Assembly: GCA_016303235.1 (NCBI GenBank)
Contig: JAEDMB010000119.1
Span: 1 to 5,931, forward strand
Direction of reading: 5' to 3'
Length of the DNA stretch: 5,931 nucleotides
Source: Oscillospiraceae bacterium
GTDB lineage: Bacteria; Bacillota; Clostridia; Oscillospirales; Ruminococcaceae
The notes under the pieces are model-generated. The model was not told the DNA's origin and made no database searches. It worked only from the letters and a program-made list of their open reading frames with translations. Each line of letters starts with the position of its first letter. Within the stretch, counting starts at the first letter, position 1. Of the stretch, positions 1-5,023 are shown one piece after another. Position numbers and translations under genes: made by a program.

Positions 1-641
1 AGGTCAAAAACAAGCATATCCATTTTGTTGTCACGGCACATAGTAGCGGCTGTACTGTCCATAACTCCGAGTTCACCGCTGAGAACTTCACTGAATGTAA
101 GCTTTTCATATTTTACGGCATCGGAGTATTTATGCGGGTCTTTGTCATATACACCGTCTACAAGAGTAGCCTTGAACATTATATCTGCTTCGATTTCAAC
201 GGCTCTGAGAGAAGCAGCTGTATCAGTTGAGAAGAATGGATTTCCCGTTCCGCAGCCGAATATTACTGCTCTGCCTTTTTTGAAATGATTGAGAGCCTTG
301 TTTCTTATGTAGGGTTCTGCAAACTGCTGCATAGTAACGGCTGTCTGAACTCTTACTTCAACGCCGACAGCTTCAAGAGCGTCAGCAAGTGCAAGAGCGT
401 TCATAGTAGTAGCAAGCATACCGATATGGTCAGCACGTGTTCTGTCCATAGCACCGCTTGAACGGCCTCTCCAGAGATTTCCGCCTCCTACAACAATGCC
501 AATCTGAACACCTTCATCATAGCATTTCTTGATACTTTTACAGATTTCGCCTATTGTATCGAAATCAAAGCCTGTTTTATTGTTTCCGGCAAGAGCCTCA
601 CCGCTGAGCTTGAGTAAAATTCTTTTATATTTTGGATTCAT
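1..641 (-). CDS. pyrH: UMP kinase, C-terminus cut off by the window edge
   Basis: This enzyme phosphorylates UMP to UDP with ATP in the cytoplasm, a step of pyrimidine nucleotide synthesis. Reading down from ATG 639-641 gives 213 residues with no stop before the edge. The family is usually about 235-240 residues, so roughly 25 are missing. Visible landmarks of the bacterial amino-acid-kinase-fold UMP kinase are KLSGEAL at residues 11-17, GGGN at 52-55 followed by LWRGR, DRTRADHIGMLAT at 66-78, TGNPFFSTDTAA at 132-143 and DGVYDKDP at 162-169. GAGGTG lies 5 nt upstream of the ATG (647-652), which supports this start. Many Firmicutes carry pyrH behind rpsB-tsf, but here the gene is first behind its own promoter, with spo0A diverging from it. 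What follows it (often frr) lies outside the window. The family assignment is secure. Confidence 0.97.
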   Translation of the reverse strand, partial: MNPKYKRILLKLSGEALAGNNKTGFDFDTIGEICKSIKKCYDEGVQIGIVVGGGNLWRGRSSGAMDRTRADHIGMLATTMNALALADALEAVGVEVRVQTAVTMQQFAEPYIRNKALNHFKKGRAVIFGCGTGNPFFSTDTAASLRAVEIEADIMFKATLVDGVYDKDPHKYSDAVKYEKLTFSEVLSGELGVMDSTAATMCRDNKMDMLVFD

Positions 642-671
642 AAGCACACCTCAAAAAAATATTCTAAGATT

Positions 672-700
672 ATTTTACACTAAAATCAAAAATCTGTAAA
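672..700 (-). promoter_or_regulatory. Sigma-A-like promoter for pyrH
   Basis: On the minus strand the -35 is TTTACA (700-695, five of six to consensus) and the -10 is TAAAAT (677-672, five of six), with a 17-bp spacer. Transcription would start near 665, giving a leader of about 24 nt that contains the GAGGTG ribosome binding site. Assigned by sequence match only. Confidence 0.7.
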
Positions 701-725
701 GTATTTTTTGAAAAATAGTTTCCGT

Positions 726-747
726 AAAAAATATTTTTATATTTTTT
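726..747. repeat. A/T-only inverted repeat in the pyrH/spo0A spacer
   Basis: The nine-base arm at 726-734 (AAAAAATAT) is perfectly complementary to 739-747 (ATATTTTTT), with a TTTT loop. It lies between the two divergent genes. Phased A-tracts of this kind bend DNA and can act as upstream promoter elements. In such AT-rich sequence the match may also be chance. There is no GC core, so it is not a terminator. Confidence 0.35.
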
Positions 748-775
748 GACTTTTAAAATCGAAGAATTTCTCTTA

Positions 776-792
776 TGCGACATCATTCGACA
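776..792 (+). promoter_or_regulatory. Tandem Spo0A boxes upstream of spo0A
   Basis: TTCGACA at 786-792 is the exact reverse complement of the consensus 0A box TGTCGAA. TGCGACA at 776-782 has the same orientation and differs at one base. The two heptamers are separated by 3 bp, so they repeat every 10 bp, which is one helical turn. Spo0A is known to bind adjacent tandem boxes with this phasing. They lie 82-98 bp before the spo0A start codon and fit autoregulation. A weaker opposite-strand half match, AATCGAA, sits at 757-763. No confident -35/-10 pair could be placed for spo0A, so whether the boxes would activate or repress is unknown. Confidence 0.55.
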
Positions 793-806
793 ATTATTTC
801 AAAAAA

Positions 807-824
807 AATCAGTACATACTGATT
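807..824. repeat. 18-bp dyad (operator-like) in the spo0A leader region
   Basis: AATCAGTACATACTGATT has perfect 8-bp arms around a CA centre. It lies between the Spo0A boxes and the ribosome binding site. An overlapping alternative pairing, AAAATCA at 805-811 with TGATTTT at 824-830, is also possible. The short loop makes an RNA hairpin with 8-bp arms unlikely as drawn, so a protein operator is the better guess. No known regulator motif was recognised. Confidence 0.4.
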
Positions 825-873
825 GATTTTCCTTATGCTCTATGTTAAGATTACGTTAAGGAGGTATTAATAT

Positions 874-1629
874 ATGAACAATAACATAAAAGTTCTAATC
901 TGCAACGATATTGCCGATGACGGAATACAAGTTGCAAATAAACTGAGAACATACGGCTTTTATGCCTATACACGCCATAAGGACGGAAAAGTTATTCTTG
1001 AATCAATTGCAAGTGACAATCCCGATGTCGTTGTTATGGATTTCAATATTCCGCATATTGATTCACTTTCACTTATAAGACGTGTAAAAAGAACAGGGTT
1101 AAATTCACCGGTGTTTATAGTCACATCACAGTATGAAAATCCATATGCCGAAAAGAGACTCATTGACAGCGGTGCTTCTTATTTCCTGCTGAAACCCTTT
1201 GACTGCGAGGGACTCTGCGAAATCATAAATGACATTATTCAGGACAATGAATACTGTAATTGTGAAACGCTTGAAACCGTTGTGACTGAAATTATTCACA
1301 GAATCGGTATTCCCACTAAAATAAAAGGGTTCAGCTACCTGAGAAGTGCAGTAATTGCATCATATAACAACAGCATACTTCTCAATAACGTGACAACAAT
1401 GCTTTATCCGAAAATTGCCGGTATCTACAACACTACCGGAATATGCGTTGAAAGAAACATCAGAAACGCTATTGATTCGGCTTGGAAAAACGGAAATCCC
1501 GCTACTCTCAACGAAATGCTCGGATATAATTTCAAATCTGACAAAAAGAGACCTACCAATTCCGAATTAATTTCACTGATTACGGAAAGCCTTCTCGTAA
1601 AATATAAATATTCCCTTATGGAAATGTAA
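874..1629 (+). CDS. spo0A: Sporulation master response regulator Spo0A
   Basis: Spo0A is the phosphorelay-fed DNA-binding regulator that commits clostridia and bacilli to sporulation. The product has 251 residues, close to the usual 260-270. Residues about 5-122 form the receiver domain, with acidic-pocket residues N11/D12, phospho-acceptor D56 (in VVMDFNIPH), switch T84 and conserved K107 in LLKPF. Residues about 133-245 form the Spo0A_C effector domain, with VTEIIHRIGIP at 137-147, IKGFSYLR at 150-157, LYPKIA at 177-182, the recognition segment NTTGICVERNIRNAI at 186-200, AWKNGN at 203-208 and the PTNSE signature at 227-231. The first pocket residue is Asn where Bacillus has Asp, and the usual D-G after the phospho-acceptor loop is D63-S64. 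AAGGAGGT at 858-865, 8 nt before the ATG, fixes the start. No spoIVB lies upstream as is usual; pyrH diverges instead. The gene ends at a terminator shared with the convergent operon. Confidence 0.96.
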   Translation: MNNNIKVLICNDIADDGIQVANKLRTYGFYAYTRHKDGKVILESIASDNPDVVVMDFNIPHIDSLSLIRRVKRTGLNSPVFIVTSQYENPYAEKRLIDSGASYFLLKPFDCEGLCEIINDIIQDNEYCNCETLETVVTEIIHRIGIPTKIKGFSYLRSAVIASYNNSILLNNVTTMLYPKIAGIYNTTGICVERNIRNAIDSAWKNGNPATLNEMLGYNFKSDKKRPTNSELISLITESLLVKYKYSLMEM

Positions 1630-1645
1630 TTCCATACAAAAAAAC

Positions 1646-1679
1646 AAACGGGACAGCGGACAGGCTGTCCTGTTTTGTT
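1646..1679. terminator. Bidirectional intrinsic terminator between convergent genes
   Basis: GGACAGC at 1651-1657 pairs with GCTGTCC at 1664-1670 around a 6-nt loop. The stem extends through a G-U pair, a C-G pair and three A-T pairs to 1646/1675. TTTTGTT follows on the plus strand, and a T-rich run (complement of the A-run at 1638-1648) follows on the minus strand. It sits 16 nt past the spo0A stop and abuts the TAA of the DUF2344 gene (1678-1680), so it can serve both transcripts. Confidence 0.85.
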
Positions 1680-2331
1680 ATCTGAAAAGTTCTCCGTCTG
1701 CACAGAGTATCTTTTTACGGCATATTTTACCCTTTTCAAATTTAATTTCAGAAAATTCCCAAAAGGCATCTGTAAAAAGCATTGGATTCAGATTTGTCTG
1801 AGTTCCTGCCGGCAGTTTGATATTAAAGAAAAGTTTGCCGTCAGATGTCTGTATATCCGTTATTTCAGTATCAGGCTTTATGTCAATGGATTTAACGCCT
1901 TTTTTTGTTTTCTTTTCAACGGTTATTTCACTACTTCCGAGAAATTTCTGAATTTCTCCGCAAAGCTCTGACGGAAAATCCGTAATATATTCAACTGAAT
2001 ATTCTGATTTTGCAATATCTTTAATATTGTGTTGGGGAGTCATAACATATAGTATTTTAATTCCCTCCGGCAGTATGTCATTAAGGGATTTTTTTATTTT
2101 TCCGAAAGATACTCCTTCCGTAAGGCTGAAATCCATTATTTCATATTCGCTCTCAAATCCGAGTGACAAGGCAAGTGCAAAATTAAGATAAGGGTGCGGA
2201 TTATATCCCTCTGTATACCATATAGGAAGTCCCGAACGTCTGAAAACTCTCATCATAAAGCGGTTCAAATCAAGGTGAGATATATATTTTGCACGTCCCT
2301 TTTTTTCAAATACTGTTCTTACATCAATCAA
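1678..2331 (-). CDS. DUF2344 radical-SAM-associated protein (TIGR03936 type)
   Basis: This belongs to the DUF2344 family, whose biochemical role is not established. It is regularly found beside, or fused to, a TIGR03960-type radical SAM protein, as here. With the start I prefer (TTG at 2331) it has 217 residues. Family landmarks are FEKKGRAKYISHLDLNR at residues 8-24, RRSGLP at 31-36 and EGYNPHPYLNFALALSLGFES at 41-61, which is the most conserved block. The C-terminal half is lysine-rich and poorly conserved. There is no signal peptide, membrane segment or Cys cluster. TTG 2331 lies 6 nt after GGAGGTG (2344-2338) and gives the usual family N-terminus. A GTG at 2340 would add three residues but lies inside that ribosome binding site. 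The gene overlaps the upstream radical SAM gene by 8 bp, implying translational coupling. It ends against the shared terminator. Confidence 0.88.
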   Translation of the reverse strand: MIDVRTVFEKKGRAKYISHLDLNRFMMRVFRRSGLPIWYTEGYNPHPYLNFALALSLGFESEYEIMDFSLTEGVSFGKIKKSLNDILPEGIKILYVMTPQHNIKDIAKSEYSVEYITDFPSELCGEIQKFLGSSEITVEKKTKKGVKSIDIKPDTEITDIQTSDGKLFFNIKLPAGTQTNLNPMLFTDAFWEFSEIKFEKGKICRKKILCADGELFR

Positions 2332-4165
2332 AACAAGCACCTCCGACAGCTTTGCTTACTCCGCATGCGGAACACTTTTCACAGCAGTTCGGAGTTGTTT
2401 TAAATTCCCTTGCACGTTTGTTTTCCCTGATTAAAAATTCCTTTGATACATAGTAATCCATATGCTCCCAAGGCATAATTTCATCGTATTCACGCTTACG
2501 GCATGCATAAAATTCGGGGTCAAGACCGCATTGCTTAAACGAATCTATCCAGACATCAAATTTGAAATGCTCTCCCCAGCTGTCAAATTTACAGCCGTTT
2601 TTCCAGGCGGTATATATTACATCTGATAATCTTCTGTCGCCCCTTGCGAGAACTGCCTCAATAAGGCTTACAGAGGGGTCATGCCAGCTTACCTTTATTT
2701 TCTTTGTCTTTATGGAATCAACAAGCAATTTCTGTTTATGTTCAATCATTTCACGGGTATCCTGCGGTTCAAATTCAAAAGGGGTGAAAGGTTTCGGGAC
2801 AAAAGTTGCCGTACTTATTGACACCTGAACGCCCTTTCCCTTAGGTCTGTCAGGAAGTGAATAGAATAAATCAATTATTCTTCCGGCAAGCTCCGCAATA
2901 CCGATTATATCCTCATCGGTTTCGGTAGGCAGGCCCATCATAAAATACAGCTTTACCATAGTATAACCGCCCTCGAAGGAAATACGGCATGTATTCATGA
3001 TTTCTTCTTCGGTAACATTCTTGTTGATAACGTCACGGAGTCTCTGTGTTCCCGCCTCGGGAGCAAATGTCAGACCGCTTTTGCGTACTTTTTTGATTTT
3101 TTCAAGAAGTTCCTCCGAAAAATTATCTATTCTCAGTGACGGCAAGGAAAGATTTATTTTATTTTTTTCAGTATAGTCTATAAGCTTTGAAAGTATTTCC
3201 GAAATATCCGAATGGTCACTTGTACTAAGCGATGCAAGTGAAAGTTCATCATATCCGGTATTTTCGCAGAGTGCCTCTGACTGTCTGCATATGCTTTCGG
3301 CTGATTTTTCTCTGAAAGGTCTGTATAAGAATCCCGCCTGACAGAATCTGCAACCTCTTATGCACCCTCTAAGCACTTCCGTTACTGCACGGTCATGAAC
3401 GATTTCACTGAATGGCACTACAAAATTATCGGGATAATATATATTATTCATATCAGAAATTATTCTCTTGCGGACAACGGACGGAACTCCCTCCTCCGCA
3501 GATATTGAATTTACTGTTCCGTCAGGGTTATAATTTACCGTATAGAGCGAGGGGACATAAATTCCCTCTATCTTTGACGCATCACGTAAAAATTCCTGTC
3601 TTGATGAACCTTTCTTTTTATGTTCAAGATACAAGTCCATAAGCTCAAGATTGACTTCCTCGCCCTCTCCGAGAATCATTATATCAAAGAAATCCGCAAG
3701 CGGTTCTCCGTTGCACACGCAACAGCCTCCTGCAACTACTATCGGCGAAAGTGTTTCCCCTCTGTCCTTCTGCCATATCGGAACTCCTGCCAAATCAAGC
3801 ATATTAAGCACATTCGTATATGAAAGTTCATACTGCAGTGTAAAGCCTATAAAATCAAAATTCTTTACCGGTTCGAGATTTTCAAGAGTATAAAGCGGAA
3901 TATCATTTTCACGCATTATTTTTTCAAAATCCTCAAGCGGTGCAAAAACACGTTCACAGCGGTAATTTTCACGGCTGTTCGTTAATGAATAAAGAATTTT
4001 CATTCCGAGATGCGACATTCCTATATCATAAGTATCGGGGAAACAAAATGCAAAGCTTACGTCAGTATCTTCGGGATTTTTTACTATACTTCCCATTTCA
4101 CCGCCTATATATCTTGACGGTTTCTGAACATCAAGCAGATATTTTTCAATTTTTTCTCTCAGCAT
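2324..4165 (-). CDS. B12-binding-domain radical SAM protein (TIGR03960 type)
   Basis: This is a 613-residue protein of a radical SAM family with an N-terminal B12-binding-like domain. Its substrate is unknown. Residues about 35-200 form the B12-like Rossmann region, with FPDTYDIGMSHLGMKIL, FTLQYELSYTNVLNML and, near 145-170, GGCCVCNGEPLADFFD then LGEGEE. The radical SAM core follows. LRGCIRGCRFCQAGFLYRP holds the 4Fe-4S ligands C268, C272 and C275 in a CxxxCxxC motif. Later come LPSLRID, FAPEAGTQRLRDVINK and KLYFMMGLPTETDEDI. The C-terminus carries clustered cysteines (C594, C595, C598, C601, C611) that could bind a second cluster; this is inference. ATG 4165 is preceded at 5 nt by GGAGGT (4176-4171). 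A TTG at 4171 would overlap that site and is rejected. The gene is first in an operon with the DUF2344 gene. The homology is firm, the reaction is not known. Confidence 0.92.
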   Translation of the reverse strand: MLREKIEKYLLDVQKPSRYIGGEMGSIVKNPEDTDVSFAFCFPDTYDIGMSHLGMKILYSLTNSRENYRCERVFAPLEDFEKIMRENDIPLYTLENLEPVKNFDFIGFTLQYELSYTNVLNMLDLAGVPIWQKDRGETLSPIVVAGGCCVCNGEPLADFFDIMILGEGEEVNLELMDLYLEHKKKGSSRQEFLRDASKIEGIYVPSLYTVNYNPDGTVNSISAEEGVPSVVRKRIISDMNNIYYPDNFVVPFSEIVHDRAVTEVLRGCIRGCRFCQAGFLYRPFREKSAESICRQSEALCENTGYDELSLASLSTSDHSDISEILSKLIDYTEKNKINLSLPSLRIDNFSEELLEKIKKVRKSGLTFAPEAGTQRLRDVINKNVTEEEIMNTCRISFEGGYTMVKLYFMMGLPTETDEDIIGIAELAGRIIDLFYSLPDRPKGKGVQVSISTATFVPKPFTPFEFEPQDTREMIEHKQKLLVDSIKTKKIKVSWHDPSVSLIEAVLARGDRRLSDVIYTAWKNGCKFDSWGEHFKFDVWIDSFKQCGLDPEFYACRKREYDEIMPWEHMDYYVSKEFLIRENKRAREFKTTPNCCEKCSACGVSKAVGGACFD

Positions 4166-4195
4166 ATCCAACCTCCGTTATTGTTTCTGAATACT

Positions 4196-4224
4196 ATTTT
4201 AACATTTCTGAAAAATCAAGTCAA
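4196..4224 (-). promoter_or_regulatory. Promoter of the radical SAM-DUF2344 operon
   Basis: On the minus strand TTGACT (4224-4219) and TAAAAT (4201-4196) are separated by 17 bp, each five of six to the sigma-A consensus. TG at 4204-4203 makes an extended -10. The start would fall near 4189, leaving a leader of about 24 nt with the GGAGGT site. Confidence 0.78.
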
Positions 4225-4301
4225 GTATATCCGTATACAAAATGCACAAAAAATCTCTCTGAAATTCTCTCAAAATCTGCACGCAAAATTATATAATACC
4301 C

Positions 4302-4329
4302 TTGACAAATTCTATAATCGTGATATAAT
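4302..4329 (+). promoter_or_regulatory. Consensus extended -10 promoter of the RHH-clpB operon
   Basis: TTGACA (4302-4307) and TATAAT (4324-4329) both match the sigma-A consensus perfectly. They are 16 bp apart, with TG at 4321-4322 for an extended -10. Two more TATAAT hexamers lie at 4292-4297 and 4313-4318. Palindromes ATTATATAAT (4288-4297) and ATAATATTAT (4325-4334), the second overlapping the -10, could serve as operator half-sites. Transcription would start near 4336. No CIRCE inverted repeat or CtsR heptamer repeat is visible. Confidence 0.85.
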
Positions 4330-4342
4330 ATTATTAAACCGC

Positions 4343-4354
4343 AAAGGTGGTGAT
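4343..4354 (+). promoter_or_regulatory. Extended Shine-Dalgarno that decides the RHH start
   Basis: AAAGGTGGTGAT matches the full anti-Shine-Dalgarno complement AAAGGAGGTGAT at 11 of 12 positions. Its core AGGTGG (4345-4350) is 5 nt before an ATT at 4356 and 8 nt before an ACG at 4359. Both in-frame GTG codons (4347, 4350) lie inside it, so they are poor start candidates. Confidence 0.65.
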
Positions 4355-5000
4355 AATTACGAAAAAAAGCGTATACAGCCTTGTTCTTATGGACGATGTT
4401 ATAAAAGCTGTCGATGAGGAGGCTTACAGACAAGGAACAAGCCGTTCAAATCTTATTAATCAGATTCTTGCTGAACATCTTTCATGTATTACTCCCGAAA
4501 TGCGTATGAGAAATATATTCAACGCATTTTCAGGTCTTATGGATTCATGCTTTCAGCTACAGCCACATAATTCCGATTCGCTTATAGCCGTACGGACTGC
4601 CTTGCAGTACCGTTACAATCCGACCATAAACTACAAGGTGGAACTTCAGCGTTCACCCGATAAATATATCGGAACTCTTAAAGTTCATATCCGCACTCAG
4701 AGTCAGAGCCTTATTGAACTTTTCTCCGGATTTTTCAGATTCTGGACAGAACTTGAAATCGAATGTCTTTCAGACCGCATAAATGCTGAATACTCCGCTG
4801 AAATATGCGACAGCAGATTTTCAAGAAAGCTTTTCAATCCGAAAATAAAGGAAGAAGAACTCGGCGGAAGAATATACAGGTACGTCAATTTTCTTGACAG
4901 ATGTATAAAAATGTATTTTGCCGATAAGGATAATTTTCAGAAACAGGCTGAAAATACTAAGGCTTACTATCTGAATGAAATTAAAAATTCTATCATCTGA
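4347..5000 (+). CDS. Uncharacterised ribbon-helix-helix protein upstream of clpB
   Basis: I do not recognise this as a named gene. Counting from the probable ACG start at 4359 (213 residues; 217 from GTG 4347), residues 3-10 (KSVYSLVL) look like the DNA-contacting strand of a CopG/Arc-type ribbon-helix-helix. Helix A follows at 12-25 (DDVIKAVDEEAYRQ), then the typical G-T-S-R-S turn at 26-30 and helix B to about 42 (NLINQILAEHLS). The remaining 170 residues resemble no domain I know. They alternate predicted strands (NYKVELQ, IGTLKVHIR) and amphipathic helices, and end in a charged helix. No signal peptide or membrane segment is seen. The coordinates give the longest open frame, but the two GTG codons lie within the Shine-Dalgarno. 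ATG 4389 would delete the DNA-binding strand. The gene has a very strong promoter and ends 23 bp before clpB, with no terminator between. A DNA-binding, perhaps autoregulatory, role is inference. Confidence 0.75.
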   Translation: MVIITKKSVYSLVLMDDVIKAVDEEAYRQGTSRSNLINQILAEHLSCITPEMRMRNIFNAFSGLMDSCFQLQPHNSDSLIAVRTALQYRYNPTINYKVELQRSPDKYIGTLKVHIRTQSQSLIELFSGFFRFWTELEIECLSDRINAEYSAEICDSRFSRKLFNPKIKEEELGGRIYRYVNFLDRCIKMYFADKDNFQKQAENTKAYYLNEIKNSII

Positions 5001-5023
5001 TACGAAAAAAGGAGGTCTTTTTT

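Noticed and set aside
25..288. Open frame of 87 codons on the plus strand
   Set aside because: It is antisense to pyrH, has no ribosome binding site and encodes no recognisable protein. It is a shadow of the real gene.
746..776. TTGACT followed by TCTTAT as the spo0A promoter
   Set aside because: The spacer would be 19 bp and the -10 is poor. Another candidate, TTGATT 823-828 with TAAGAT 846-851, would start transcription on the ribosome binding site itself. Neither is convincing.
1425..1971. Open frames opposite the 3' ends of spo0A and the DUF2344 gene
   Set aside because: They run through the terminator and oppose family-supported coding sequences; their proteins look random.
4169..4171. 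TTG start for the radical SAM gene
   Set aside because: It directly abuts and overlaps the GGAGGT site, whereas ATG 4165 has ideal 5-nt spacing.
4225..4238. Short dyad GTATA-TCCG-TATAC next to the radical SAM promoter
   Set aside because: Five-base A/T-rich arms are expected by chance in this composition, and no other support exists.
3940..4296. Open frame of 118 codons on the plus strand across the start of the radical SAM gene
   Set aside because: It is antisense to a well-supported gene and its promoter, with low-complexity composition and no ribosome binding site.
4894..4919. TTGACA plus TATTTT inside the RHH gene as a separate clpB promoter
   Set aside because: The spacer is only 14 bp, and the TTGACA hexamer is explained by the coding sequence (Leu-Asp-Arg).
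4172..5023. CIRCE or CtsR operator for clpB
   Set aside because: I searched for the TTAGCACTC/GAGTGCTAA inverted repeat and for GGTCAAA tandem heptamers. The only similar string, TCAAGTCAAG at 4216-4225, is a 5-bp repeat belonging to the minus-strand -35.
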